From Janibacter sp. Soil728 (GTDB lineage Bacteria; Actinomycetota; Actinomycetes; Actinomycetales; Dermatophilaceae), in NCBI RefSeq assembly GCF_001428305.1, contig NZ_LMRZ01000003.1, positions 382,225-446,224 on the forward strand: a stretch of DNA of 64,000 nucleotides. Direction: 5' to 3'. This document shows, in pieces, positions 34,601-43,107 of this stretch. Positions within the stretch are counted from its first letter, which is position 1. Every line of letters starts with the position of its first letter. Position numbers and translations under genes: made by a program. The notes under the pieces were generated by a model that was not told the DNA's origin, ran no database searches, and saw only the letters and a program-made list of their open reading frames with translations.

Positions 34601-35256
34601 TGGATGACGACGGCCTTGCGGGCGGTCTCCGCCTGACGACCGAGCGGGCCGAGCTGGCGACGGATCTCGGTGGTCAGGTCGGCGACCCGGGAGAGGTTGG
34701 CCTCCATCCCGTCGAGCTTGCGGATCGCCTTCTCCTTGCGCTTGCGGTGCTTGAGGACACCCGCGGCCTCCTCGATGAACCCGCGCCGCTCCTCCGGGGT
34801 CGCGCGCAGGACCGCGTCGAGCTGACCCTGGCCGACGATGACGTGCATCTCGCGACCGATACCGGAGTCGGAGAGCAGCTCCTGGATGTCGAGCAGCCGG
34901 CAGGAGGTGCCGTTGATCGCGTACTCCGAACCGCCGTTGCGGAACATCGTGCGACTGATCGTCACCTCGGAGTAGTCGATCGGCAACGCCCCGTCGGTGT
35001 TGTCGATCGTCATCGTCACCTCGGCGCGTCCCAGCGCCGCCCGGCCGGTCGTCCCGGCGAAGATGACGTCCTCCATCTTGCCGCCGCGCAGGGTCTTGGC
35101 CCCCTGCTCCCCCATCACCCAGGCGAGCGCGTCCACGACATTGGACTTGCCCGAGCCGTTGGGGCCGACAATGCACGTGATCCCGGGCTCGAGCCGCATG
35201 TGGGTCGACGAGGCGAACGACTTGAAGCCCTTGAGGGTGAGGCTCTTGACGTACAC
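31663..35256 (-). CDS. smc: Chromosome segregation ATPase SMC
   Basis: 1197-residue condensin ATPase that compacts and segregates the chromosome with ScpA/ScpB. N-terminal head with IVGPNGSGKSNVVDA (Walker A) and the QGQLD-containing loop; two long coiled coils rich in Glu, Ala and Arg; a hinge near the middle (about residues 500-640, including DGDVYGPGFVRGG); C-terminal head with the LSLLSGGERSL signature and Walker B IMDEVEAALDD. Length is normal. Upstream is a 310-bp gap with a large inverted repeat. Confidence 0.97.
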   Translation of the reverse strand: MYVKSLTLKGFKSFASSTHMRLEPGITCIVGPNGSGKSNVVDALAWVMGEQGAKTLRGGKMEDVIFAGTTGRAALGRAEVTMTIDNTDGALPIDYSEVTISRTMFRNGGSEYAINGTSCRLLDIQELLSDSGIGREMHVIVGQGQLDAVLRATPEERRGFIEEAAGVLKHRKRKEKAIRKLDGMEANLSRVADLTTEIRRQLGPLGRQAETARKAVVIQADARDARYRLLADDLVRMTSALEQEVADEQAMLERRKALEQAVLAARTRITEHEEAGAAAAADLAAAQQRAVRLASLADRLAATASLAAERVRLLGQDEEVETTSGRDPEALRAQAAQARADEEALRAEIARITEELAEAVAAREGLEKAFTAEQQRIAALAQRAADRREGLARLAGQVGARRSRIEAREAEVGRLEESVATALARASEAEREFHRLEGTIADEEGSEEGLDEVYERATDAHDAAAEEVERIVEAGRTADRDRQSAQARLEALELSLRRKDGVEALREAADGEHEILGSVAELVTVSGGHEAAVAAALDQAGNALAVGSIDAAARAVERLRADDSGRATLVVGATARPSDRSTWPGLPDGAVWALDVVEAPDGVRPAVDQVLERVAIVADTPAALALLAQVGHLTAVTRDGDVYGPGFVRGGSSAAPSLLELQAAVDETRSTLQDATRRSEESTFALTTARNVLAERREILDGAMEALHESDARMAAVAEQLGGLGTTTRTARAEAERTRAKIADVSTALETDRAEFAELEQRLQDASAAPTEDESDESADDRERLELEARSARTAETEVRLALRTKEERARSLHGRAESLEGAARNEIAARERLRARRERRRREAEVAAAVETAARWSAERITAASVVAAQQRDTGEAARVERDEALRGLRTELTGQQDSLRELTDEVHRDEVARAQQIARIEQLQSKAIEELGVDPDALMEEYGPHQLVPHVAGPDEDPQAEDFPQPQPYVREVQEKRLRTAERGLKALGRVNPLALEEFAALEERHTFLTTQLEDLRQSKKDLLSIVAEIDERVEQVFSEAFADTAEQFEGVFSRLFPGGEGRLILTDPSNMLTTGIEVEARPPGKKVKRLSLLSGGERSLVAVALLVSIFKARPSPFYIMDEVEAALDDTNLGRLIMLFEELRDSSQLIVITHQKKTMEVADALYGVSMRGDGITTVVSQRLRDVAPEGQAQPA

Positions 35257-35402
35257 GAGCGGGACGCTCCTCGGGCTGACGGCGGGCGATCCGGGCCACT
35301 CTACGGTGCCTGGCTCGCTCGGGGCCCGATGTTGCGCTGGCCGGGTGGGCTGCCGCCCGGCGACCTACCCGCAGGTGGCCGGCGCGGATCGGCGACGGAG
35401 CG

Positions 35403-35502
35403 GAGCTCGGGTGGGTCGGCGCGAATCAAGCCGAAGTCGAGAACGAGATCGGCACCACGGGACGACGAAGGACTTCGGCCCAGCGCCGACCCACCCGGGC
35501 TC
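35403..35502. repeat. Nested inverted repeat in the map-smc gap
   Basis: Outer arms 35403-35422 and 35483-35502 (gagctcgggtgggtcggcgc) match in 19 of 20 positions; the one difference is a G-U pair in RNA. Inner arms ccgaagtc (35431-35438) and gacttcgg (35471-35478) are perfect. The whole 35257-35566 gap has no coding potential. The structure could be a terminator of map, a structured leader of smc, or a non-coding RNA. Confidence 0.75.
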
Positions 35503-35566
35503 CGCGACACCCAGCCCGACCCAGCGGGTCGTTCGGGACCCAGCCGGCCCTTCGGGACCAGGAGCG

Positions 35567-36328
35567 TCAGGCGGTCAGGACGATCGGGTCGCCGTCGGTG
35601 ATGGCGATGGTGTGCTCGCTGTGGGCACCGCGGGAGCCGTCGGCGCTGCGCAGGGTCCAGCCGTCGGGGTCGGTGAAGATCTCGTCGGTGGTGGCGAGGA
35701 ACCACGGCTCGATGGCGATCGTCAGGCCGGGCCGCAGCGGGATGCCGCGCCCGGGACGACCGTCGTTGGAGATGTGCGGATCGCCGTGCATCTCCCGGCC
35801 GACACCGTGGCCACCGAAGTCGGTGTTGATCGAGTAGCCCTCTGCGCGAGCGATGCCGGCGATGGCGGCGCCGATGTCACCGATCTTCTTGCCGGGACGC
35901 GCGATCTCGATCGCGGCAGCGAGCGCCCGTTCGGTGGTGTCGATGAGGCGCAGGTCCTCGGGGTCGGGGGTGCCGACGACGAAGGAGCGTGCGGCGTCGC
36001 AGACCCAGCCGCCGACGGACACGGCGAAGTCGACCGACAGCAGGTCGCCGTCGCGCAGGCGGTAGTCGTGCGGGAGTCCGTGCAGGACCGCGTCGTTGAC
36101 CGAGGTGCACAGCACCTTGCCGAAGGGGCTCGCCCCGAAGGAGGGGTGGTAGTCGATGTAGCAGGAGCTCCCGCCGGCCGCACGGATCATGTCGTGGGCC
36201 AGTGCGTCGAGCTCGAGGAGGTTGGTGCCGACCTTCGCGGTCTCGGTGAGCCGCTGGAGGACGTCGCTCACCAGGCGTCCTGCGGGCCGCATGGCCTCGA
36301 TCTCTTGGGGGGTCTTCAGCTCGATCAT
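35567..36328 (-). CDS. map: Methionine aminopeptidase, type I
   Basis: Removes N-terminal methionine from new proteins. 253 residues; metal ligands are in LLSVDFAVSVGGWVCDAARSF (two Asp), GGHGVGREMHGDPHISN (His), AIEPWF (Glu) and SEHTIAI (Glu). Starts MIELKTPQEIEAMRPAGRLV without the N-terminal extension of the second actinobacterial paralogue. A monocistronic-looking leftward gene upstream of smc. Confidence 0.96.
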   Translation of the reverse strand: MIELKTPQEIEAMRPAGRLVSDVLQRLTETAKVGTNLLELDALAHDMIRAAGGSSCYIDYHPSFGASPFGKVLCTSVNDAVLHGLPHDYRLRDGDLLSVDFAVSVGGWVCDAARSFVVGTPDPEDLRLIDTTERALAAAIEIARPGKKIGDIGAAIAGIARAEGYSINTDFGGHGVGREMHGDPHISNDGRPGRGIPLRPGLTIAIEPWFLATTDEIFTDPDGWTLRSADGSRGAHSEHTIAITDGDPIVLTA

Positions 36329-36350
36329 GGGATCACGCTATGCGATCTAC

Positions 36351-36896
36351 TCACGTCCCCGGCAGGCCCGTCGGCAATCCGTCGATGCTCGAGGCATTGC
36401 GCTCACGGTGGTAGGCGCGCAACCCCTCCTCACCCTTCTTCTCCGCCCACCGTGGCATCAAGTCACGCTGACCCTCGAGCTCATAGAGCGGCACGCCGTA
36501 TCCGCAAGACGTCTGCACGAGGTCGATGTCGACGTCGAAGATGGTCCGCGCTCCAAGCATCGGAGGGAAGAGATCCAGCAGCCGGTTCCAGTCCGGGTCG
36601 CCTTCGTGCACTGCACGAGCAGCGCCGTACAGCCGGAGAATGAGTGGCTCGCGCACGAAGGAGCAGAACATGAGCGTCATTCTCGGGTTGCTGAGCACAT
36701 GAGCTGCCGACTCGTTGCCGCTGCCGGTCCCGTTCAGCCACACGACCCGGTTCGGTGACAGAACCCGCAAAGAATCGAGACCCTTGGGTGAGACATTGAC
36801 CCGTCCGTCCGCTGCCGCTGTGGCCACGAAGAACATCGCTTGCTCCTCGAGAACACCGCGGAGGCGATCCGAGATCTCGGAGTACTGAGTTGCCAT
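36351..36896 (-). CDS. Pyridoxamine 5'-phosphate oxidase-family flavoprotein
   Basis: 181 residues starting MATQYSEISDRLRGVLEEQA. The split-barrel FMN-binding fold is suggested by FFVATAAADGRVNVSPKGLD, VVWLNGTGSGNESAAHVL and MTLMFCSFVREPLILRLYG. Family members bind FMN or F420 and reduce small molecules; this branch (with a C-terminal CGYGVPLYE) has no proven substrate. Not the PdxH enzyme of vitamin B6 synthesis. Confidence 0.88.
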   Translation of the reverse strand: MATQYSEISDRLRGVLEEQAMFFVATAAADGRVNVSPKGLDSLRVLSPNRVVWLNGTGSGNESAAHVLSNPRMTLMFCSFVREPLILRLYGAARAVHEGDPDWNRLLDLFPPMLGARTIFDVDIDLVQTSCGYGVPLYELEGQRDLMPRWAEKKGEEGLRAYHRERNASSIDGLPTGLPGT

Positions 36897-36953
36897 GGCC
36901 GCATTGTCCACGATCGACGGCTCGCGGCCTCGTCCGTACACTCCGAGCGAAAC

Positions 36954-37262
36954 TCAGGAATCTGCGGAGCCGACCTGGCGCCCCGCGATCTGCTCGTGGT
37001 GGTGGATGACCTCGGCGATGACGAAGTTCAGGAACTTCTCCGCGAAGACCGGGTCGAGGCCCGCGTCGCGGGCCAGGTCGCGTAGCCGGGCGATCTGGCG
37101 CTCCTCGCGGGCGGGGTCGGCCGGCGGCAGGTCGATGCCGGCCTTGAGCACGCCCACGCTCTGCGTGGCCTTGAAGCGCTCGGCCAGCAGGTGGATCAGG
37201 GCCGCGTCGATGTTGTCGATGGACTGGCGCAGCCGCAGCAGCTCGGGATGTGTCTCGCTCAC
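36954..37262 (-). CDS. Chorismate mutase, AroQ type
   Basis: Helical 102-residue enzyme converting chorismate to prephenate for Phe/Tyr synthesis. LLRLRQSIDNIDAALIHLLA has the conserved Arg and Asp, followed by ERFKATQSVGVLKA and the REERQIARLRDLARDAGLD helix with FAEKFLNFVIAEVIHHHEQ at the end. A single-domain cytosolic form; actinobacterial forms usually need DAHP synthase for full activity. Confidence 0.92.
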   Translation of the reverse strand: MSETHPELLRLRQSIDNIDAALIHLLAERFKATQSVGVLKAGIDLPPADPAREERQIARLRDLARDAGLDPVFAEKFLNFVIAEVIHHHEQIAGRQVGSADS

Positions 37263-37271
37263 CCGTCAAGG

Positions 37272-37691
37272 CTAGGTCACGCCCGGAACTCCCCCGGTCG
37301 GGGCTGGTCGGCGGGGTCGAGCAGGCTCCCGTCCTCCCAGGCGAAGCGCCCGTCCTCGTCCGTCGAGCTCGACGAGCTCGCCCGGCACCAGGTCGCGTCC
37401 CGCGTGCACCCACCCGGACACGGCGTTGAGGACGCCGCAGGCCAGGTCGGGCGACAACCCGAAGACCAGGAGCTCCGGGTGCCCCACGCCGTGCAGCCCG
37501 GTGGTGTAGGCGAAGGGGGTCCTCTCCGTCGCCAGGTCGTCGTCACACGCATCGGCGGGCACCGCAGCACACGTGGCGCACTCGCAGTCCCCACCCACGT
37601 AGGTGTTCCACACCCCGAACTCGCGGATGGCCATCGCCATCCGTTGACGAGTCTGGTCCCTGAATGCGGTGAGCGCCGCCTCGGTGTCCAT
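37272..37691 (-). CDS. DUF4262 protein with a probable 3' frameshift
   Basis: 139 residues as read from the ATG at 37691 (MDTEAALTAFRDQTRQRMAM). The body matches DUF4262: FAYTTGLHGVGHPELLVFGLS and VLNAVSGWVHAGRDLVPGE. After GELVELD the frame turns into Arg/Gly/Pro-rich sequence, while the neighbouring frame continues as DEDGRFAWEDGSLLDPADQ and ends at 37277, which looks like the real C-terminus. One indel near 37355-37370, inside the palindromic gagctcgtcgagctc, would explain it. Confidence 0.7.
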   Translation of the reverse strand: MDTEAALTAFRDQTRQRMAMAIREFGVWNTYVGGDCECATCAAVPADACDDDLATERTPFAYTTGLHGVGHPELLVFGLSPDLACGVLNAVSGWVHAGRDLVPGELVELDGRGRALRLGGREPARPRRPAPTGGVPGVT

Positions 37692-37784
37692 GTCTCCCCC
37701 TTCGACCGTCGACCACGGCGGTCGACCTGCTGACGACGCTATCGACGAGGGCGGTCGGCGGTCCGCGGTTTTCCACAAGGAGGC

Positions 37785-38075
37785 TCACCTCTCGACGAAG
37801 CCGGCGGCTGCTCCCTTCGCGCTGGAGTCCTGCCGGACCACGGTGGTGACGCTGCCGGGTCGGCGGGTGGTGGAGGGCTGCTCGCGCAACAGCTCCTCGA
37901 GGCGATCCAGTGCCGAAGGGGGGCCCTCCGCCACGACCTCGACCCTCCCGTCATCCATGTTGCGGGCATGGCCGACCAGGCCCAGCTCGAGTGCCCGGGC
38001 GCGTGTCCACCACCGAAAGCCCACCCCCTGGACCCGCCCTCGGACGAACAAGGTCGCGCGCGTCGTGCTGCTCAT
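37785..38075 (-). CDS. acyP: Acylphosphatase
   Basis: 96-residue hydrolase of acyl phosphates. ATLFVRGRVQGVGFRWWTRA contains the catalytic arginine and the phosphate loop; GHARNMDDGRVEVVAEG carries the catalytic asparagine. Start ATG at 38075. In many actinobacteria acyP lies next to smc or mutM, and here it lies between the two. Divergent from the acyltransferase gene. Confidence 0.95.
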   Translation of the reverse strand: MSSTTRATLFVRGRVQGVGFRWWTRARALELGLVGHARNMDDGRVEVVAEGPPSALDRLEELLREQPSTTRRPGSVTTVVRQDSSAKGAAAGFVER

Positions 38076-38145
38076 GCCCGCGAAACTACCGGCCCTCCGG
38101 TGCGCCTCCCCCACCGCGGTCCCCCCAGTGCATAGCGTCAACCCC

Positions 38146-40065
38146 GTGGGTCAGCCAACTGCCACCGCCGACATCGAGGTCACCTCGAAGCCCGCTGCGG
38201 CCACCCCCGACGCCAGCACCACACGTGCCCGGCGCACCCCTCGCGGGCACCTCGCCGGACTCGACGGCCTGCGTGCCCTCGCCGTCATCGCGGTGGTCAT
38301 CTTCCACCTCGACCCCTCGTGGCTGCCCGGAGGCTTCTTGGGCGTCGACGTCTTCTTCGTCATCTCCGGCTTCCTCATCACGACGCTCCTCGTGCGGGAG
38401 AGACGCGAGAGCGGCCGCGTCGACCTGCGCGGCTTCTGGACCCGTCGGGCCCGCAGGCTGCTGCCGGCGCTCCTCGTCGTCGTCCCGGCGGCGATCCTCA
38501 TCGCCCGCACCGTCGAGGCCGATCTGCTCGTCGGGGTGCGTCGCCAGGCGCTCGGTGCACTGACCTTCTCCACCAACTGGCTCGAGATCGCCCAGGGCAG
38601 CAACTACTTCGCCGCCAGCTCACCGCAGCTGTTCATGAACTTCTGGAGCCTCGCGGTCGAGGAGCAGTTCTACCTCTTCTGGCCGCTCGTGATGCTCGGT
38701 CTGCTGGCGCTCCATCGCCGCTTCGCCCTCACCGAGGGCGTGCTCGCCACGATCGTGCTGGGCGTCGGTGTCGCCTCGGCCGTCTCGATGGCCCTCACCT
38801 ACGACGCCACCAACGCCACCCGCGCGTACTACGGCACCGACACCCACCTCTTCGGCCTGATGCTCGGGGCGGCCCTCGCGATCGTGTGGACCGGCCCCCT
38901 TCGCGCCTACACGACCTCGCCCCGGTGGTGCACCCACCGCCGCTGGTTCGTCGGTGGGGCGATGGCCACCATCGTGGCCCTCTTCGTCCTGGCGGGCGAG
39001 GAGCACGCGTGGACCTTCGCACTCGGCATCCCGCTCGTCTCCGTGGCCACCGCCGTCCTCCTGCTCGCCGCCGTGGAGCGGCCCGGCAGGTTGCGCGCCG
39101 TGCTCGAGCTGCCGCCCCTGGCGTGGATCGGTCAGCGCTCCTACGGCATCTACCTGTGGCACTGGCCGGTCATCCTCATCGTCGCCCAGGACATCCCGAC
39201 CAACGCGGGCACCTCGGCCTTCGTGTGGACCCGGGTGTGGGCGATCGTCGTGACCCTGGCCGTGGCGGACCTGTCCTTCCGCTTCGTCGAGACACCGGTA
39301 CGACGGCTCGGCTTCCGCAAGACCGGTCGCCGGATCCTCGGGGCCTTCGCCCTCCTGCACTCCGTGCGGACCCGCCGGATCGTCCTCGGCGGCGCCGTCA
39401 CCGCGGCCCTGGTCCTCGGCGTCGTCCTCGTCACTGCACCGGACACCACGACGACGCAGCGGACCATCGAGCAGAACCAAGCGCGCGCAGCGGCCCCGCG
39501 CAAGACCGAGCCCGCCCCGACCTTCTCCGGCACCGCGAGCTTCACGATGCCCACGGGCAACCAGATCGACGTCTTCGGTGACTCCATGGTCGTCGGGTCG
39601 GTCCCCGCGCTCGAGTACTACTTCCCCGGCATCCAGATCGACGCCCGCTCCAACCGTCGCTGGAGCGACGGTCTGGCTGCCGTGGATGCGGCCGGCACCT
39701 CCTTGCGCCGGGCCGTGGTCCTCGCCTTCGGGACCAACGCCGGCACCGACCCCGAGACCGTCGAGAAGATCCTCGCCGAGATCGGAGACGATCACATGGT
39801 CGTCATCGTCAACCTGCACGCTGACCGTCTCTCACGCATCGACGACGACAACGCGGCGCTGAAGAAGATCGCCGCCAAGCACCCCAATGTCGCTCTCGCC
39901 GACTGGGACTCGGCCGTGGACGCCTCCGACCTGCAGGCCGACGGGATCCACCCTTCGCTCGGTGGTGCCCACACCTACGCGGCGACCATCCGTCAGGCCT
40001 TCGCCGACCTGAGCAAGAAGCACACCGGCAAGACCGTCACGCTCAAGGAGCTCCCCCGCCCCTGA
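38146..40065 (+). CDS. OafA/YrhL-type acyltransferase with C-terminal SGNH domain
   Basis: 639-residue cell-envelope O-acyltransferase. The N-terminal acyltransferase-3 domain has ten or so membrane spans with LAGLDGLRALAVIAVVIFH (catalytic His), GGFLGVDVFFVISGFLIT, FWSLAVEEQFYLFWPL and YLWHWPV. A periplasmic SGNH hydrolase-like domain follows (VFGDSMVVG at about 475; DGIHPSLGGAH near the end). It probably acetylates peptidoglycan or a wall glycan. The start is uncertain: GTG at 38146 is used, GTG at 38128 is in frame; no ribosome site, so it may be leaderless. Confidence 0.92.
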   Translation: MGQPTATADIEVTSKPAAATPDASTTRARRTPRGHLAGLDGLRALAVIAVVIFHLDPSWLPGGFLGVDVFFVISGFLITTLLVRERRESGRVDLRGFWTRRARRLLPALLVVVPAAILIARTVEADLLVGVRRQALGALTFSTNWLEIAQGSNYFAASSPQLFMNFWSLAVEEQFYLFWPLVMLGLLALHRRFALTEGVLATIVLGVGVASAVSMALTYDATNATRAYYGTDTHLFGLMLGAALAIVWTGPLRAYTTSPRWCTHRRWFVGGAMATIVALFVLAGEEHAWTFALGIPLVSVATAVLLLAAVERPGRLRAVLELPPLAWIGQRSYGIYLWHWPVILIVAQDIPTNAGTSAFVWTRVWAIVVTLAVADLSFRFVETPVRRLGFRKTGRRILGAFALLHSVRTRRIVLGGAVTAALVLGVVLVTAPDTTTTQRTIEQNQARAAAPRKTEPAPTFSGTASFTMPTGNQIDVFGDSMVVGSVPALEYYFPGIQIDARSNRRWSDGLAAVDAAGTSLRRAVVLAFGTNAGTDPETVEKILAEIGDDHMVVIVNLHADRLSRIDDDNAALKKIAAKHPNVALADWDSAVDASDLQADGIHPSLGGAHTYAATIRQAFADLSKKHTGKTVTLKELPRP

Positions 40066-40077
40066 CGCGCTGCCTGC

Positions 40078-40950
40078 TCAGGAGCGCGCTGCGCGCGGCC
40101 GGACCTGGCAGCGAGGGCAGCTGGTGGAGCTGCGGTTCATGAACTGCTCCCGACGCATCGTCGTGCCGCACCGAGAGCACGGGCGACCCTCCTGCCCGTA
40201 CGCGGACAGTGACCGGTCGAAGTAGCCCGAGGCACCGTTGACGTTGACGTACAACGCGTCGAAGCTCGTCCCGCCCTGGGCCAGCGCCTGCGCCATGACC
40301 TCGCGTGCGTGATCGAGCAGTCGGCCGATGGCCGGCTTCGTCAGGTCGCTCGCCAGCCGCTCACCGTGCACCGAGGCGCGCCACAGGGCTTCGTCGGCAT
40401 AGATGTTGCCGATGCCCGAGACGACGGTCTGGTTGAGCAGCACCCGCTTGATCCCACTACGGCGTCGCTTGACATCGCGCACGACCGCCTCGCGGTCGTA
40501 GTCGGGGTCGAAGGGGTCGAGCGCGATGTGCGCGATGCTCGAGGGCACGCCGTCCGAGACATCGGCGAGGGCGAAGCCTCCGAAGGTGCGCTGGTCGACG
40601 AAGCGCAGCTCGCTCCCTTCGTCGGCGAAGCGGACCCGCGCGTGGGTGTGCTTGGCCAAGGGGTCGTCGCGGTCGGTGACGAGCATCTGGCCGCTCATGC
40701 CGAGATGGACGATGAGCCCCTCGTCGGGCACCGCCTCGGGTGCCTCCGCCAGGGACAGCCACAGGTACTTGCCGCGGCGGTGCGCCCCGGTGATCGTGCG
40801 ACCGGCCAGACGGTCCTCGAGGTCTCGCGGGCCGGGCTCGTGACGACGGGCCACCCGGTGCCCGCTCAGGGTCAGCGTCTGGATGGTCCGCCCACTCACG
40901 TGGTCGGCCAGACCCAGGCGGACGACCTCGACCTCGGGCAGCTCAGGCAT
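40078..40950 (-). CDS. mutM: Formamidopyrimidine-DNA glycosylase (Fpg)
   Basis: Removes 8-oxoguanine and ring-opened purines from DNA. 290 residues beginning [14 protein letters not shown] with the catalytic Pro1/Glu2. Substrate-binding lysine in HLGMSGQML region, helix-two-turn-helix ([14 protein letters not shown]), and a C-terminal zinc finger (CSRCGTTM...SCPRCQ). Follows rnc on the same strand with an 18-bp gap, the common rpmF-rnc-mutM order. Confidence 0.96.
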   Translation of the reverse strand: MPELPEVEVVRLGLADHVSGRTIQTLTLSGHRVARRHEPGPRDLEDRLAGRTITGAHRRGKYLWLSLAEAPEAVPDEGLIVHLGMSGQMLVTDRDDPLAKHTHARVRFADEGSELRFVDQRTFGGFALADVSDGVPSSIAHIALDPFDPDYDREAVVRDVKRRRSGIKRVLLNQTVVSGIGNIYADEALWRASVHGERLASDLTKPAIGRLLDHAREVMAQALAQGGTSFDALYVNVNGASGYFDRSLSAYGQEGRPCSRCGTTMRREQFMNRSSTSCPRCQVRPRAARS

Positions 40951-40967
40951 GTCGCGACCGGGTCACG

Positions 40968-41714
40968 TCAGGCGGAGGCGGCCGGGCGGTCAGCGGTGAG
41001 GGCGGCATAGGCGTCGGCCGCGGCCTCCTGCTCGGCGATCTTCTTGGTCCGACCGCTGCCGTGACCGCGGGGCACCTCGGCGATGACCGCCTCGGCGGTG
41101 AAGGTCTTGTCGTGGTCGGGGCCCTCGTCGCTGGTGCGGTAGTGGACGCCCCCGAGCTCTTGGGCCGCCGCGACCTCCTGGAGCGAGGTCTTCCAGTCCA
41201 GGCCTGCGCCGAGGGTCGCCGAGCTCCTCATCAGCGGTCCGAGGAGGGAGTGGACGAGCAGCTCGGCGGCGTCGAAGCCGCGAGGCCTGGGGGTGGACAG
41301 GTAGACCGCCCCGATGACCGCCTCGACGGTGTCGGCGAGGATCGAGTTCTTGTCTCGACCGCCCGTCGTCTCCTCACCACGACCGAGGCTGACGAAGGCA
41401 CCCAGGTCGATCGTGCGGCCGACCTGCGCCAGCGCGCGCATGTTGACCACCGCGGCACGCAGCTTGGCCAGCTCCCCCTCGGTGAGGTCGGGGTGCGTGG
41501 TGTGCAGGTGGTCGGTGACGACGAGACCGAGCACGGAGTCCCCGAGGAACTCCAGCCGCTCGTTGTGCGGCAGACCGCCGTGCTCGTAGGAGTACGAGCG
41601 GTGTGTGAGGGCACGCGTGAGCAGCGGCTCGTCGACGGGCTCCCCTGTCACCTCGGTGAGGTATCGGGAGAGCTCCTCGACGGGCCGCTGCTGCGATGAG
41701 GTCCTGTCGCTCAT
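40968..41714 (-). CDS. rnc: Ribonuclease III
   Basis: Double-stranded RNA endonuclease for rRNA and mRNA processing. 248 residues from the ATG at 41714. The signature [20 protein letters not shown] (with the catalytic Glu/Asp) and [13 protein letters not shown] are intact; the C-terminal dsRNA-binding domain is [17 protein letters not shown] and [20 protein letters not shown]. Preceded by rpmF and followed by mutM. Confidence 0.96.
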   Translation of the reverse strand: MSDRTSSQQRPVEELSRYLTEVTGEPVDEPLLTRALTHRSYSYEHGGLPHNERLEFLGDSVLGLVVTDHLHTTHPDLTEGELAKLRAAVVNMRALAQVGRTIDLGAFVSLGRGEETTGGRDKNSILADTVEAVIGAVYLSTPRPRGFDAAELLVHSLLGPLMRSSATLGAGLDWKTSLQEVAAAQELGGVHYRTSDEGPDHDKTFTAEAVIAEVPRGHGSGRTKKIAEQEAAADAYAALTADRPAASA

Positions 41715-41727
41715 TGCGACAGGAAAC

Positions 41728-41922
41728 TCAGGCCTGGTGCTCGGTACGATCTGCGGTCGCGTAGTAGCGACCCTTGTACGTCCCACAGCTCGGGCAGGCC
41801 TGGTGGGCCGGCGCCGGCGACTTGCACTGGGGGCAGGTCGACAGCGCGGTGGGCGTCGCCTTCCAGTTCGCGCGGCGGCTACGGGTGTTGGAGCGCGACA
41901 TCTTCCGCTTCGGGACGGCCAC
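41728..41922 (-). CDS. rpmF: 50S ribosomal protein L32
   Basis: 64 residues from a GTG at 41922 ([20 protein letters not shown]) with AGAGGAA just upstream. Two Cys pairs (CPQC, CPSC) form the zinc ribbon, so this is the zinc-containing type. Starts one base past the stop of the DUF177 gene; the DUF177-rpmF-rnc arrangement is conserved across bacteria. Confidence 0.96.
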   Translation of the reverse strand: MAVPKRKMSRSNTRSRRANWKATPTALSTCPQCKSPAPAHQACPSCGTYKGRYYATADRTEHQA

Positions 41923-41923
41923 G

Positions 41924-42520
41924 TCAGTTCCTCTTCTCTTCGTTGTCCACATCCCCCGACGACGACGCAAGAGGCGCAAGCGCCTCGAGTGCCGCCCACC
42001 GGGGGTCGATCAGCTCATGGTGGTGGTCCGGGTCGTCCTCGAGCCTGGCTCCACACTCGGAGCACAGTCCCGGGCAGTCATCCCGGCACACCGGTTGGAA
42101 CGGCAGGTTCGGCAGCACCGCGTCCCTCAGCACCGTCTCGAGGTTGATCTCCTCGTCCACGATCTGGTGCTCGTCCTGCTCGTCAGCCTCCGCATCCACC
42201 TCGCGGTGGTGCTTTGCCCGATCCGGCCACACGAACAGCTCCTGGAAGCGATTGTTGACCGGAAGGTCGAGATCGTCCAAGCACCGTACGCAGGGTCCGA
42301 TTGCCGAGGCAGAGACCGTTCCTGTCACCAGCACACCCTCGTGCACGGACTCCATCCGCACCCGCAGCTCCATCATCTGGCCCTGCGGGATGGACAGCAC
42401 GTCCGTACCGAAATCAGCTGGCGCCTCGGCCTGGAAGTCCACTTCGTGCATCGACCCGGGTCTGCGGCCGACGTTCTTGGCATCGAGCACCAAGGACGAG
42501 GCGGGGGCGTTGCGCTTCAT
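41924..42520 (-). CDS. DUF177 (YceD) protein linked to 23S rRNA/L32 expression
   Basis: 198 residues starting [20 protein letters not shown]. The middle holds [20 protein letters not shown] and the C-terminal part [11 protein letters not shown], a CxxxC-xxC zinc-type motif typical of the family. An acidic, His-rich stretch ([16 protein letters not shown]) lies between. DUF177/YceD proteins are almost always upstream of rpmF and have been tied to 23S rRNA accumulation. Same strand, 1 bp before rpmF. Confidence 0.92.
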   Translation of the reverse strand: MKRNAPASSLVLDAKNVGRRPGSMHEVDFQAEAPADFGTDVLSIPQGQMMELRVRMESVHEGVLVTGTVSASAIGPCVRCLDDLDLPVNNRFQELFVWPDRAKHHREVDAEADEQDEHQIVDEEINLETVLRDAVLPNLPFQPVCRDDCPGLCSECGARLEDDPDHHHELIDPRWAALEALAPLASSSGDVDNEEKRN

Positions 42521-42624
42521 GGCTCCAGTTTCCGAAGAGATCGGTCAACGACACGACGACGTAGACCGACGCCCAAGACTACCGGCGATTCCCCGTCGCC
42601 CCAAACCGGCCGGAGGGAGCCGCC

Positions 42625-43107
42625 TCAGGGCCGCTGCAGCCGCTCGCCCAACGCAGCGCGCACCTCGTCGGAGACGAGACCGGTGACGTCTCCGCCGAAG
42701 CGGGCGACCTCCTTGACCAGGGACGAGGAGACGTACTCGTGGCGCGGATCTCCGGGGATGAAGAGGGTCTCGACACCCGTGAGGTGACGGTTCATCAGCG
42801 CCATCGGCCACTCGTAGGAGAAGTCGGTCTCACCGCGCAGCCCCTTGAGCAGGACCTGCGCGTCGAGCTCGGTGCACACGTCGACGATCAGGCGGTTGGC
42901 GAAGGCCTCGACCCGGACGTTGTCGAGGTCGGCGACCTGGTCACGGATGAAACCGCCCCGCTCGTCGACGGTGAAGGTGCCCTGCTTGGCCGGGTTGTGC
43001 AGGATCGCGACGACGACCTCGTCGAAGAGCGCGGCGGCCCGCCGGAAGACATCGATGTGCCCGATGGTCACCGGGTCGTAGGACCCCGGGCAGACGGCGC
43101 GGGTCAC
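42625..43107 (-). CDS. coaD: Phosphopantetheine adenylyltransferase
   Basis: Penultimate enzyme of coenzyme A synthesis, joining phosphopantetheine to AMP. 160 residues: MTRAVCPGSYDPVTIGHIDV with the nucleotide-binding TxGH, LLKGLRGETDFSYE, and PRHEYVSSSLVKEVARFGGD. Start ATG overlaps the stop of the hemerythrin gene by four bases. Confidence 0.96.
   Translation of the reverse strand: MTRAVCPGSYDPVTIGHIDVFRRAAALFDEVVVAILHNPAKQGTFTVDERGGFIRDQVADLDNVRVEAFANRLIVDVCTELDAQVLLKGLRGETDFSYEWPMALMNRHLTGVETLFIPGDPRHEYVSSSLVKEVARFGGDVTGLVSDEVRAALGERLQRP

Noticed and set aside
31789-35601. Very long open frame on the plus strand opposite smc
   Set aside because: It is antisense to a clearly recognised SMC protein, and its Leu/Gly/Asp/His-rich sequence is the usual antisense artefact of high-GC coding DNA.
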